This document shows, in pieces, positions 1-8,601 of a stretch of 64,000 bases of DNA (positions are counted from its first letter, which is position 1; every line of letters begins with the position of its first letter). Origin of the DNA: Mycolicibacterium sp. P1-18 (GTDB lineage: Bacteria; Actinomycetota; Actinomycetes; Mycobacteriales; Mycobacteriaceae); the NCBI RefSeq assembly GCF_008329535.1, contig NZ_NPKR01000012.1, forward strand, positions 151,070 to 215,069, in the 5' to 3' direction. Made by a program: the position numbers and the translations under genes. A model generated the notes under the pieces. It searched no databases and was not told the origin of the DNA. It was given only the letters and a program-made list of their open reading frames with translations.

Positions 1-690
1 TCCGGGGGCCGCGTCGCCGCCGCGACCACCGCCGTCGCGGTCGCCGTGGGTGCCTTCTCCTGCGCCACCGCGGCGGCGGCGCCGACCGGCCCGCTGCCGC
101 AGTTCTGGATGCCCAACGGCAACGACTCGTTGCTGCTCAACGCCGACGCCGTCGCGCAGATCACCGGCACGCCCGGCATCGGTGTCGGCGGAGTGTCCAG
201 CCAATTCGCCGACAGCTCCAAGCGCGTCACGCCCGCCGCGTGCGCCGCCCTGTACCAGCCGGCTGAAGCGCAGGCCTACCCCCATGCCACCAACGTCACC
301 ACCGTCGTCATGAGCGACGAAAATAACGGAGCGGCAACTCATCTCGTCCAGCAGAGCGTCGTCGGCTATGCCGACGTCACCAGCGCCCGCATGGAAGCCG
401 TGACCGTCGCCGCGACGTGGTCCCGGTGCGCCGGTGCGGCCCTGACCGTGAAGAGCGGCTCGGGCACCAGGAAGAACTGGACGGTCGGGCTGCCCGTCCC
501 GTCCAACGGCGAGGCGGTGCGAGTGGCCACCAACCTCGGCCCCGGTGGCGTGTGCGAGCGTGCGTTGACCAACCGTGCGGCCATCATCGTCGACGTCATG
601 TCGTGCGCCCTGGGCGGTGGTGACCCGGCCGGCCAAGCCGGGGCCATCGCCGCGAAGATCCGGGACCACGTGGCCGAGCGCGACGGCTGA
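1..690 (+). CDS. PknH-type sensor-domain lipoprotein or exported protein (5' end cut by window)
   Basis: The reading frame is open from the first base, so the N-terminus lies outside the window. It starts in a hydrophobic Ala/Val stretch followed by AFSC, a plausible but imperfect lipobox, and then a soluble domain. That domain has four cysteines (about residues 81, 143, 185 and 202 of the visible frame) and the C-terminal pattern VCERALT...IIVDVMSC, which matches the extracellular sensor domain of the mycobacterial kinase PknH (two disulfides). No kinase is attached in the visible part. I infer an envelope-anchored solute- or signal-binding protein. It is one of several copies of this domain in the first 22 kb. 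Ligand unknown. Confidence 0.7.
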   Translation, partial: SGGRVAAATTAVAVAVGAFSCATAAAAPTGPLPQFWMPNGNDSLLLNADAVAQITGTPGIGVGGVSSQFADSSKRVTPAACAALYQPAEAQAYPHATNVTTVVMSDENNGAATHLVQQSVVGYADVTSARMEAVTVAATWSRCAGAALTVKSGSGTRKNWTVGLPVPSNGEAVRVATNLGPGGVCERALTNRAAIIVDVMSCALGGGDPAGQAGAIAAKIRDHVAERDG

Positions 691-830
691 CCGCCGCGAA
701 ACGGCGCCGCTCCTGCTCGATCCGTGTTTGCCACGCCTACGATGGTGGACATGCCGACACCCGTGGCGCAGATGCCCCTGCGGCCACTGCGCGAGCAGAC
801 CGCGACGGCCTGCCCACACTGTGAAACTCC

Positions 831-1619
831 ATGCCCAGCACGCTAATCGGGGACGTGGAGATCTACTACGAGCTCTTCGGCGACGGTCTACCCCTGGTGT
901 TTCTCAACGGATCGGGCTCGACCATCGCCGAGGTCCGTCCGCTGGTGCGACGCCTCGCCGAGCGGTTCCAGGTGGTGATCGCCGACTATCGCGGCATGGG
1001 TCGGTCCTCTGGACCGGCCACCGCCTACGGCATGGCGGATCTCGCCGGCGACACCGTCGGGCTGGTCGACCACCTCGGCTGGGAGTCGTTTCGTCTGCTC
1101 GGTGTCAGCTTCGGTGGCATGGTCGCCCAGGAAGTCGCCGTGACCGTGCCCGAACGGATTTCGCGGATGGTGTTGATGTGCACGTCCTCTGGCGGCGCCG
1201 GTGGGTCGTCCTACCCGTTGCACGCCGTGGCCGACCTCGCCGCCAAGGACCACGCGACGCTGTCCACCCAGCTCCTGGACACCCGGTTCACCGCCGAGTG
1301 GCTCGACGCCCACCCTGCCGATCGAGATTTGGTCGACGGAATGTCCCGGCGACGCGCCACGCCATCCCCGAGCGCGCGCGACGGCGCCCGACGGCAGCTG
1401 ACGGCGCGCGCCGACCACGACGTGTTCGACCGGCTCGGGCGCATCACCAGCCCGACGTTCGTTGCCTCCGGGCGCTTCGACGGCATCGCTCCCCCGGCGA
1501 ACGGCGCCGCGATCGCAGCGCAGATTCTCGGTGCGGTGGCACGAATCTACGACGGTGGGCACGCGTTCTTCCTGCAGGATCCGGTCGCCATGGCCGATGC
1601 AGTCGACTTCCTGCGCTGA
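831..1619 (+). CDS. alpha/beta hydrolase
   Basis: 262 residues, the usual length for a compact alpha/beta-fold hydrolase. The nucleophile elbow is GVSFGG (Ser93), the acid is probably Asp217 in RFDGIAPP and the base His244 in GGHAFF, so the triad looks complete. The NGSGS segment near residue 26 is the usual oxyanion-hole region. There is no signal peptide, so it should be cytoplasmic. Substrate unknown: esterase, lactonase or haloperoxidase-like enzymes all share this layout. The ATG at 831 has only a weak ribosome site. It stands alone on the plus strand, convergent with the DUF2628 operon. Confidence 0.85.
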   Translation: MPSTLIGDVEIYYELFGDGLPLVFLNGSGSTIAEVRPLVRRLAERFQVVIADYRGMGRSSGPATAYGMADLAGDTVGLVDHLGWESFRLLGVSFGGMVAQEVAVTVPERISRMVLMCTSSGGAGGSSYPLHAVADLAAKDHATLSTQLLDTRFTAEWLDAHPADRDLVDGMSRRRATPSPSARDGARRQLTARADHDVFDRLGRITSPTFVASGRFDGIAPPANGAAIAAQILGAVARIYDGGHAFFLQDPVAMADAVDFLR

Positions 1620-1678
1620 CCCGACGTGGCTCCAGGCGACACCTGTCGGCGTCTAGCGCTTTGGAGGGGGTGTTGGCG

Positions 1679-1993
1679 TCATCGCGACGGGTCGACGCCT
1701 CCGCGCACCCGGCCGCGCGCCTGGCGCAGCTGCTCGGTGTAGTCGGGCCGCAGCGGTGCTACGAGCACGCGCTCCAGCAGCGCCTCCAGGTTCCACAGCA
1801 CCACCCGCTCCGCGTGGTCGCGGAACGCCACGGGCTGCGCGGCCTCCGAGGTCCGTGCCAGCCAGTCGAACAGAACCAGTGCTTCGTCGGCCGACACGGT
1901 GAGGGTCACGTCCCCGGATGCCAAGGCGGGCAACGTCGTCGGTGCCGATGCCGCTTCGTGCCGTGCGCGCCGCCACGGGAGCCGATTCCTCAT
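1679..1993 (-). CDS. small hypothetical protein, last gene of the DUF2628 operon
   Basis: 104 residues from the ATG at 1993, which overlaps the stop of the preceding gene in an ATGA arrangement; this decides the start over an earlier in-frame ATG. The protein is soluble. A central segment, VTLTVSADEALVLFDWLART, is followed by an amphipathic helical region containing VVLWNLEALLERVL. I do not recognise a named family. Translational coupling to the DUF2628 membrane protein suggests a cytosolic partner of that protein. Confidence 0.65.
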   Translation of the reverse strand: MRNRLPWRRARHEAASAPTTLPALASGDVTLTVSADEALVLFDWLARTSEAAQPVAFRDHAERVVLWNLEALLERVLVAPLRPDYTEQLRQARGRVRGGVDPSR

Positions 1994-2577
1994 CGTGGCC
2001 CCCGGAACAGCCCCTCGAACGGATTCCACGACCGGCTGTCCCGCGTCCGCTGCAAGTAGTACGCGTAACTGGCGGCGAAGGACGCAACGGGGCCGATGAA
2101 CCCCCCCGGCGCCAGTACGGCCGCGAGCAGGAGGAGGCCGCGGTGGTCGGCGGTGGAACCGACCGCGTCACCCAGGTGGCATACGAGGGCGAGGTTGCCG
2201 GACAGCGTCGCGACCAGCAGCGTGGCGCCCTTGCGCCACATGCCCTTGGCGAAGAAGTAGAACGGGCCGAAGAGCAGCGCGGGCACGTTGGCGCCCAGCG
2301 CACGGTACGCGCGCCGGTCCAGGTGCCGCCACGCCGTGGCCGCCGCGGCGCAGGACGTGGGGGCACCGTGTGCGGCGAAGAACGCGAAACGCACGGCCCA
2401 CGTGCCGGTTTCGGAGGTCACGGGCGCAACGTCGAGTGCGGGGCGGGTGGGCCAGGTCGCCGCGCGCCGGACGGCGACCGTCGCGCGGCGAACCCGGTCG
2501 ACGGTGCCGTACCGGCGCGCGAAGCGCCGGGTGTCGGCACCGTGGGTGCTCGGAGAGAACCAGTCGTCTCGATGCAT
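1990..2577 (-). CDS. DUF2628-type membrane protein
   Basis: 195 residues from the ATG at 2577, preceded by an AGAGG-type ribosome site. The second half carries FGPFYFFAKGMWRKGA, a membrane segment, and a C-terminal YAYYLQ...SWNPFEGLF element. The same two blocks occur in the protein at 2963-3370, so the two are paralogues in one operon. The N-terminal half (WPTRPALDVAPV...FFAAHG) is specific to this copy. Proteins of this group sit in the cytoplasmic membrane and have no assigned activity. Gene order 3370 to 1679 on the minus strand is one transcription unit with overlapping or closely spaced genes. Confidence 0.75.
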   Translation of the reverse strand: MHRDDWFSPSTHGADTRRFARRYGTVDRVRRATVAVRRAATWPTRPALDVAPVTSETGTWAVRFAFFAAHGAPTSCAAAATAWRHLDRRAYRALGANVPALLFGPFYFFAKGMWRKGATLLVATLSGNLALVCHLGDAVGSTADHRGLLLLAAVLAPGGFIGPVASFAASYAYYLQRTRDSRSWNPFEGLFRGPR

Positions 2578-2594
2578 GTCGCCCGCCTCTCTGG

Positions 2595-2966
2595 TCAGTG
2601 GTTGATGATCATGGCGTCGGCGATCAGGACACCGGCGACCAAGGTGGCGACGATCACCGCGGTGGACAGCGCCGGCCACGTCCACATGGGCTGGCCCGAC
2701 CGCCGGGCCGAGGCGGTGCCGCGCACGGTGATCACGACCGCGGCGACGAGGCCGCCCCAGGTCACCGCATAGGCCAAGCCCATCAGCAGGTCGGGGTGGC
2801 GGCAGTTGTACGGGCAGCTGTCACCGGCCATCGGGAACATCATCGAGTAGAAGAACGACACCATCGCGGCCAGCGCACCGAGCACGGTGAACAGGTTGGT
2901 CCGGAAGAGGTCCTGCGCCGGCGTCAGCGCCGGCTTGCGGCCCGGCCGGGGTCGGGGCGCGGTCAT
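2595..2966 (-). CDS. integral membrane protein, hypothetical
   Basis: 123 residues with three predicted membrane helices: about residues 26-45, 60-80 and 98-120. A short periplasmic or cytoplasmic loop between helices 1 and 2 contains CPYNC, a close cysteine pair. The start ATG (2966) overlaps the stop of the upstream DUF2628 gene (ATGA), so translation is coupled. It lies between the two DUF2628 paralogues, which suggests a joint membrane assembly. I do not recognise the family. Confidence 0.7.
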   Translation of the reverse strand: MTAPRPRPGRKPALTPAQDLFRTNLFTVLGALAAMVSFFYSMMFPMAGDSCPYNCRHPDLLMGLAYAVTWGGLVAAVVITVRGTASARRSGQPMWTWPALSTAVIVATLVAGVLIADAMIINH

Positions 2967-3370
2967 CGTCGACCCAAGTCCTGGAACGGGTTCCACGACG
3001 TGCTGCCCTCGGTGACGTGCAGGTAGTAGGCATAGTTGGCCGTCGTCATCGCCACACCGCTGACCGCATAACCGAGCAGGTACTGCAACTGCCCCGGCGC
3101 GTCCAGGAGGCCGGCGACGACCTGTACGGCCACGGTCACCATTACCATGGTCAGCCCCTTGCGCCACATGCCCTTGGCGAAGAAGTACAGCGCCCCGAAG
3201 ACGAAGGCGACGATGTTCGACCCGATCCGGAAGCGCTCGAGGGCGGGCAGCGCCCGGAAGGCGCGGCGCGCCTGCGGCGACGAGGACTGCGGGCCGTAGG
3301 TGTCGAAGAAATCGAAGCGTTGCTCCCAGACCGGCGAGTAGTCCTCGACGGTGGTGGTCTGCTGGTCCAT
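2963..3370 (-). CDS. DUF2628-type membrane protein
   Basis: 135 residues, first gene of a four-gene operon. It has a soluble N-terminus, then FGALYFFAKGMWRKGL running into a hydrophobic segment, and YAYYLHV...SWNPFQDLG at the C-terminus. These are the hallmark blocks shared with the larger paralogue downstream. The promoter region immediately upstream contains the doubled GCTACG element also seen before two other genes in this window. Function unknown; membrane location is clear from the sequence. Confidence 0.75.
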   Translation of the reverse strand: MDQQTTTVEDYSPVWEQRFDFFDTYGPQSSSPQARRAFRALPALERFRIGSNIVAFVFGALYFFAKGMWRKGLTMVMVTVAVQVVAGLLDAPGQLQYLLGYAVSGVAMTTANYAYYLHVTEGSTSWNPFQDLGRR

Positions 3371-3416
3371 GCGAGGCTCCTGCGAGTCGGGCCGCCCAAT
3401 GCGGCGCTGCGTTCTG

Positions 3417-3452
3417 GCTCGCTAACCGTAGCATAAAACGTAGCGCTACGGC
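3417..3452 (-). promoter_or_regulatory. promoter with doubled GCTACG element (DUF2628 operon)
   Basis: On the minus strand the sequence GCTACGTTTTATGCTACGGTT lies about 55-75 bases before the ATG at 3370. TGCTACGGT fits an extended -10 (TGN-TANNNT) of the mycobacterial housekeeping type. The upstream GCTACG copy also forms a perfect 12-base palindrome (3439-3450) with its neighbour. The same arrangement occurs at 9027-9063 and 17333-17352. Confidence 0.5.
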
Positions 3453-3550
3453 TGCGGCACGGCACACTCACGCCAGCCGTGGGCAGCGCAGCCGTGACGA
3501 AGTGTCGTAATCCTCATGTCAGCGGCCCAAGTGCCGCGCTGATGACGCCA

Positions 3551-3567
3551 TCAACCGCTACGGTTGA
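3551..3567. promoter_or_regulatory. palindromic GCTACGGTT element
   Basis: TCAACCG-CTA-CGGTTGA is a perfect inverted repeat with a 3-base centre, and it contains the 9-mer GCTACGGTT found at four other intergenic positions. It lies in the roughly 290-base gap between the end of the kinase gene (3661) and the DUF2628 operon start (3370). Read as a promoter it would fire rightwards, antisense to the kinase 3' end. Read as an operator it could serve the DUF2628 promoter. The rest of this gap shows nothing else recognisable. Confidence 0.35.
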
Positions 3568-3660
3568 GCATCGAAACGCGTGGGCGTGCCTCACAGGTGA
3601 ACGGCCCCGCGACGGCGTGGACGTCGTCGCTCTGACCAGGTGGCCGGACCGTCGGCGGGG

Positions 3661-5706
3661 TCAGCGCACCTGTTGGGCAATCGTCGGCACGAGGGTGCTG
3701 TTGAGGAACTGGGTGGCCAGGTAGCCTCCCGGCTCGGCAAGGGCGGCCAGCACGTCGGGCGAGTCGACGATGACCATCGCCCCGGTGTACGCGCTGAAGC
3801 CGACCGGCAGCCCACCGTAGCCGCCCTGACCGGCCGCCTTGTCGGTGCGCAGCACCACCAGCACCTGCGTCTTGAGACCGTAGAGCACGTTCTGATCCTG
3901 CAACGGCCGGCTGTCCCCACGGTCGGCCGGTGTGCGCCGTAGGTCGTCGTCGTAGCGCATGCCGATGCTCTCGAGATACGTCGCGGTGTTCGACGGGATG
4001 AGGATCTCGCCGATCCCGGTGTCGCTGACCCCCAGCGCGGCCACCGACTTCCCGGCGAACGCCGCATTCTGGTTCTTGACGTCCTCGGTCTGCGAGCGCA
4101 CGGAATCGATCAGCGAACTCGCCTTGGACTCCCGGCCCACCACCTTGCCCACCCAGGTGAGTTGGTCTTGCCAGGTCCACGGGGTGGAGGCGTCCCGGAC
4201 TGGGCGGGTCACCGTCGGCGCGATCGCCTTGAGCTTGTCGTAGGTGGCGTCGTCGACGTCCCCGGTGGCGATGATCAGGTCCGGTTTCGCCGCGGCCACC
4301 GCCGCGGTGTCGATCAGGCCGCTGAGCACCGCCGGGGTGCCGGTGACCGCGGACTTCTCCCAGCTGGGCAGGGCGCCGCCGGTCGAGCCGATGGCGACGG
4401 GTTGCAGGCCGAGCGACAGGACGGCGTCCCCGTCACCGGGCCCGAGCGCCGCGACGGCGGCGGGCGCCGACGAGACGAGGGTGTCGCCGTGCGCGTGGGT
4501 GAAGGTCTGTGCCTGGTACGCCGGTTGATCGCCACCGTCGCCCCTGGTGAGCAGCACCCCGGACACGACGGCGGCGAGGACGATCACCACGGCCACCGCA
4601 CCGGCGATCAGCGGCCAGCGGCGACGTGACGCCCGTGTGGCCGGGGTGGTGGGCGGGGTGTGGTGCGGATACTGCGGAGGGGCGAAGGAATGGGGCGGCC
4701 CCGGTGGCGGTGCCTGCCCTGCGGGCATCGTGGTGGCCTGGGATCCGCTGAACTGCCCCGACGGGTACGTCAACGCGTCCTGACCGGAGGGGCGTGGGAC
4801 GCCGGGCGGCGTCGAGCTGGGCCAGCCGTGCGGCGCCGGGTGGCGCGGTGTGACGCGCAGCGACGTCGTCGTGTCGTCGAGGGCGTCGCGGGCGGCGGCG
4901 GCCAGTTCGCGCGCGGTCTGATAGCGGCCGTTGGGATCCTTGGCCAACGCTCGCGCGATCACCGCGTCGATGGCCGGGGGCAGGTCGGGTCGGGCGTCGG
5001 TCACCCGGGGCGGCGGCTCGGACAGGTGGGCGGCCACCATCGCCGCCATGCCGCCGGAGCGGGTGAACGGGCTCTTGCCGACCAGCATCCGGTAGAGCGA
5101 GCAGCCCAGCGAGTAGATGTCGGCGCGGTGGTCGACCGGCAGCCCGCCCAGGGACTCCGGGGCGGCGTAGGCGACGCTGGCCATCACCATCCCGGTCTGC
5201 GTCAGCCCGACCGCCTCGTCGAGCGCACGGGCGATGCCGAAGTCGGCCAGGAACACCCGTTCGTCGTCGTCGGCGGTGAGCAGGAAGTTGGCCGGCTTGA
5301 CGTCGCGGTGCAGCAGCTGACGGCGGTGGGCGTAGTCCAGCGCCTTGGCGACCTCGGTGGTGATGTGGGCCGCGCGCGCGGCGGTCATCTTCCCGTCGCG
5401 GATCTCGGCGTCGGCGTCGGTGCCGGCCACGTACTGCATGGCGATCCAGAGCTGCTGCGCCTCGGTTTCGCCGCGGTTGTAGACGGTGACGATGTTGGGG
5501 TGGTCCAGCGTGGCGGCGAGTTCAGCCTCCCGGGTGAACCGGGCCCGGAACTGGGGGTCCTGGGACAGCTCGGCGGAGAGCACCTTCAGGGCGTCGCTGC
5601 GCGGCAGGGACGGGTTGCGCGCGCGGTACACGGTACCCATCCCACCGGCCCCGAGGACGCCTTCGACGGTGTATCCGGCCACTACGGTGCCAACGCTGAG
5701 AACCAT
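3661..5706 (-). CDS. membrane Ser/Thr protein kinase with siderophore-binding-protein-like extracellular domain
   Basis: 681 residues. The N-terminal Hanks-type kinase is complete: glycine loop GAGGMG (19-24), Lys41, HRDVKPAN (133-140), DFG (155-157) and APE (182-184). A Pro-rich linker (about 285-360) leads to one membrane helix (365-387). The outside domain (about 400-681) is not PASTA or PknH-like. It has the layout of FecB/TroA-type periplasmic binding proteins (AAVAALGPGD..LSLGLQPVAIG.., KPDLIIAT near the middle), which bind iron-siderophores, vitamin B12 or metals. I infer a kinase that senses an iron or metal chelate. It is the last gene after two lipoprotein genes, with a 22-base gap, so the three probably form one sensing module. 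Confidence 0.85.
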   Translation of the reverse strand: MVLSVGTVVAGYTVEGVLGAGGMGTVYRARNPSLPRSDALKVLSAELSQDPQFRARFTREAELAATLDHPNIVTVYNRGETEAQQLWIAMQYVAGTDADAEIRDGKMTAARAAHITTEVAKALDYAHRRQLLHRDVKPANFLLTADDDERVFLADFGIARALDEAVGLTQTGMVMASVAYAAPESLGGLPVDHRADIYSLGCSLYRMLVGKSPFTRSGGMAAMVAAHLSEPPPRVTDARPDLPPAIDAVIARALAKDPNGRYQTARELAAAARDALDDTTTSLRVTPRHPAPHGWPSSTPPGVPRPSGQDALTYPSGQFSGSQATTMPAGQAPPPGPPHSFAPPQYPHHTPPTTPATRASRRRWPLIAGAVAVVIVLAAVVSGVLLTRGDGGDQPAYQAQTFTHAHGDTLVSSAPAAVAALGPGDGDAVLSLGLQPVAIGSTGGALPSWEKSAVTGTPAVLSGLIDTAAVAAAKPDLIIATGDVDDATYDKLKAIAPTVTRPVRDASTPWTWQDQLTWVGKVVGRESKASSLIDSVRSQTEDVKNQNAAFAGKSVAALGVSDTGIGEILIPSNTATYLESIGMRYDDDLRRTPADRGDSRPLQDQNVLYGLKTQVLVVLRTDKAAGQGGYGGLPVGFSAYTGAMVIVDSPDVLAALAEPGGYLATQFLNSTLVPTIAQQVR

Positions 5707-5728
5707 GTGTGTGTCTGCCCGCTTCCGG

Positions 5729-6964
5729 TTATTTCGCGGTGAGGATCAGGTACTGGGCGGCCGCCTGCTGCTGAACGTCGACGTTCTGCCGGGACGCCAC
5801 GTTGACCACGAAGCGGTCCACCGCGTAATAGCACGCAAAGGTGGGCTGACCAGGATCGTCTTCTCGGACCGAGGAGAAGCACTTGGCCGCCGGCAGACCG
5901 GGGACGCCGCCCGCCGGCTTGGCGCTGTCGTCGGGATCCTTCTCGAGGAATCCGCTCAGCAGCTTCTTCGCGCCGACGGCGTCCTTGGTCTCCCACACCA
6001 TCGACTTGAGGTACACCCACCGGACGACGCCGGCTTCGGCGTTCAACGAGGCGGACTTCACCGGCTTGGTGGAGAAGTGCAACGAGGCGTAGGGCCCCCA
6101 GACTCCCTGGTAGACGGTCAACCCGTCGCTCTTCGACGGTGGCAGGGTGCGGGCGGCCAGTCCCCCCGGGTCGAGCGGGAGGTCGCCGAACTGTCCGACC
6201 GGGGTGGGTGCGAACCCGTCGATGCGCGGGCCTTGGAGGTCGATCGCCTTGGCCACCAACGCCGAGGCGGTGTCGACGTCGCCACCTTGCGCCTGCCCGC
6301 TGGCATAGAAGACGTAGACGCCGTGGGGCGTGTAGCTCTGGACGGCGGCGGTGCCGTCCTTCTTGGTGTAGGCGGTGGCGACGGTGTCGGGGTGGCCGGG
6401 GATGCCGAACGGCGCCTCGGGGGTGTCGCCGATGTCGAACTCCGGCGGGACCGGTGCGCCCATCTCGACGGCGGCGGCGGTGGCGTCGGCGGGTGTCCCG
6501 AAGCGCATCACCATGTTGAAGAGACCCTTGATTTGTCCCGGCGGGGCCGACGAGCGCTGGGAGCTGAATCCGACGATGTAGCCGTGCGCGGAGGCGATCC
6601 CTCCGCGGACGGTGCCGAAGAGGCTGGTGGTCAGGGCCGTCGCGTCCTTCCACACCTTCGTTTGGCTCGTGACGCCGTCCTCCAGGGCGGGGTCCACTTC
6701 CCATGGGCCCACGACGAAGTCCGCCATGCGCTGTCCCTCGACGATGATGCCTGCGTCGCCCGCCTTGCCGTACGTGGCGTGCGGTTTGGTGGGGTAATTG
6801 CCCGGGTTCAGCAGTGCGGGGATCGCGTCACCGGGTGTGAAGCCGCTCTCGGTTGCCGCGGTGCCGGTCACCGTCGACGAGCACCCGGCGGTCAACGTGA
6901 CGGCGGTCAGCAGAGCCGCGGCGGTCGCCGCGACGGTGCGACGTACCCGGCCGGGGGTCGTCAT
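5729..6964 (-). CDS. exported lipoprotein, DUF7373-like (second of a tandem pair)
   Basis: 411 residues from the ATG at 6964, which overlaps the stop of the upstream paralogue (ATGA) and gives a proper lipoprotein signal: a hydrophobic core ending in TAGCSS. Mature-protein landmarks are NPGNYPTKP, QRMADFVVGPWEVDPAL, PHGVYVF and the C-terminal QYLILTAK. All have counterparts in the gene upstream, so the pair arose by duplication. This matches what I remember of the DUF7373 lipoproteins common in Mycobacteriaceae and Nocardia. Function unknown; the genetic link to the following kinase suggests ligand capture or modulation of the kinase ectodomain. Confidence 0.75.
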   Translation of the reverse strand: MTTPGRVRRTVAATAAALLTAVTLTAGCSSTVTGTAATESGFTPGDAIPALLNPGNYPTKPHATYGKAGDAGIIVEGQRMADFVVGPWEVDPALEDGVTSQTKVWKDATALTTSLFGTVRGGIASAHGYIVGFSSQRSSAPPGQIKGLFNMVMRFGTPADATAAAVEMGAPVPPEFDIGDTPEAPFGIPGHPDTVATAYTKKDGTAAVQSYTPHGVYVFYASGQAQGGDVDTASALVAKAIDLQGPRIDGFAPTPVGQFGDLPLDPGGLAARTLPPSKSDGLTVYQGVWGPYASLHFSTKPVKSASLNAEAGVVRWVYLKSMVWETKDAVGAKKLLSGFLEKDPDDSAKPAGGVPGLPAAKCFSSVREDDPGQPTFACYYAVDRFVVNVASRQNVDVQQQAAAQYLILTAK

Positions 6965-8211
6965 TTCGCCATCAGCATGAGGTACTGCGCGGCGACCATT
7001 TGCGCCACGGCGGTGGTTTGCGCGGCGGGCACTTCGAAGGCGTACCGGTCTGCCGCGGCCACGCAGTAGGTGCCGACCGATGGGATCGCGAGGCACCTGC
7101 TTCCCGGCACCCCGGGCACCGGTGCGCTCGGTGTCGCGCCGCTGGCTTCGATCTGTCGGGCGAATTCGTCGACGATCTTGGTGGCGCCCGCGGCGTCGGC
7201 GGCCTGGATGACGCTGGTGCGGGCGGTGGTCACCACCCCGACGCCGGTGTCGTCGAACAACGTGGTCGTCGTCACCGGATCGCCCTGGAAGTGCAGTTCG
7301 GCCCGCCGGTCATAGGTGGCGTTGGCGATGTCGATCTTGTCGCCGGCGTCGAGGGGAAGCGTGCGGGCCAGTTGTCCGCTGGGATCCTTGGGCAGCGTGG
7401 GGAAGTCGCGGATCGAGGCCGGGGTGAACTGGTCGATGAGCGGCACCTGCAGGTCCAGGGTCTTGGCCACCAGCGTCACGCCGGCGTCGAGGCTGTCCGT
7501 GGACTGCGCTTGTTGCATCAGGACGTACGCCCCGTGGGGGGTGAACGAGGTCATGTTCGCTCTCCACTCGACTTTGCGCTCCATGGGGGTGAACGGATAG
7601 TTGGACGCTTGCGCGTCGGGGTGTCCGGGAATCGTCACCACGGTGCGGGGCGCACCGCTGACCGGTTCGTCGAGGACCGCCTGGTTCATCTCGGTGGAGG
7701 CCGCCGCCGCCATCTCCGCGTTGGGGAAGCGCATCACGGTGTTGCGCAGGATGGTCTGGTCCTTGACAGCGCGTGCCGTGGCGAAGCCGTTGACGAAGGT
7801 GTTCCGCTTGGCGGCGTCGACGACGCCCTTCGGGACGAAGGAGGACAAAAACGCCGGGGCGCGTAGCACCATCGGACCGGCCGGGTAGCCGTCGATCAAC
7901 GCCGGGTCGGCTTCCCACGGTCCGGTCACGTAGCCGGCCATTCGCTGGGCGTCGAGGACGCTGCCCACCAGCAGCTCGCCGGCGGCGCCGAGGGGCGGTC
8001 GAGGTGTCGTCGGGTAGTTACCCGGGTTGGGTTGCGCCGCGGCCGAGGTGGTCGGCGCCGACGTGCCGGCCGTGGCCGACGTCGGCGTGGCGTTGCCTCC
8101 GACGGTGTTGCCGCACGCCGTCAGCAGCAGCATCGTCGCCGCTCCCGCCGCCCACCACGTTCGTCGACGCGGCCTGGCGGATTCGATCGTCCCCTGCCTC
8201 AGCAACCCCAT
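6961..8211 (-). CDS. exported lipoprotein, DUF7373-like (first of a tandem pair)
   Basis: 416 residues from the ATG at 8211. Upstream in-frame codons would put a long charged segment before the signal peptide, so I reject them. Basic N-terminus, hydrophobic core and LLTACGN lipobox are clear. Shared blocks with the next gene include NPGNYPTTP, QRMAGYVTGPWEADPAL, PHGAYVL and QYLMLMAK. The leader has only a weak ribosome site. First gene of the lipoprotein-lipoprotein-kinase operon. The 390 bases up to the next gene (8212-8601) hold no gene I can support. Confidence 0.75.
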   Translation of the reverse strand: MGLLRQGTIESARPRRRTWWAAGAATMLLLTACGNTVGGNATPTSATAGTSAPTTSAAAQPNPGNYPTTPRPPLGAAGELLVGSVLDAQRMAGYVTGPWEADPALIDGYPAGPMVLRAPAFLSSFVPKGVVDAAKRNTFVNGFATARAVKDQTILRNTVMRFPNAEMAAAASTEMNQAVLDEPVSGAPRTVVTIPGHPDAQASNYPFTPMERKVEWRANMTSFTPHGAYVLMQQAQSTDSLDAGVTLVAKTLDLQVPLIDQFTPASIRDFPTLPKDPSGQLARTLPLDAGDKIDIANATYDRRAELHFQGDPVTTTTLFDDTGVGVVTTARTSVIQAADAAGATKIVDEFARQIEASGATPSAPVPGVPGSRCLAIPSVGTYCVAAADRYAFEVPAAQTTAVAQMVAAQYLMLMAK

Positions 8212-8601
8212 TCCGTAGAAATTACCGTCTCGTGGCACCCCCGGCGTACGGGAATCGCGTTCCGTGACCGGTGGGCGACCGCCGAGCGTCGTTGGTGGGT
8301 CGACGCGGTCGACTGCAGACGCCGCCGACGGGTGCTGGCGGCGCGAGCGTGGGACGGCGGCGGTAGTCCGCGGAAGGCGGCGGGTGAGTGCGTCAAAAGT
8401 CATGTGAGGGAAATGCTTTCGTGAGTCGAGGTGATTGGGCGTCCGCCGGTGCGGCCATCGTGGGGGTGGTCGATCGGCCGTGGGGTGCGCCGATCGCGTG
8501 GTTGTCTTCGCCGCCTGCCGGACGGCGGACCCGTCTCGGGATTTCGTCGCCCGGTGCGTGGGTGCGTGACTAGCCGTCGCGGGCGTGCCGCGCGCGGCGG
8601 G

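Noticed and set aside
575..2059. 494-codon plus-strand frame over the hydrolase and the small DUF2628-operon gene
   Set aside because: Arg/Pro/His-rich composition, no family motif, and it covers the hydrolase with a complete catalytic triad in another frame. It is a shadow frame of GC-rich coding DNA.
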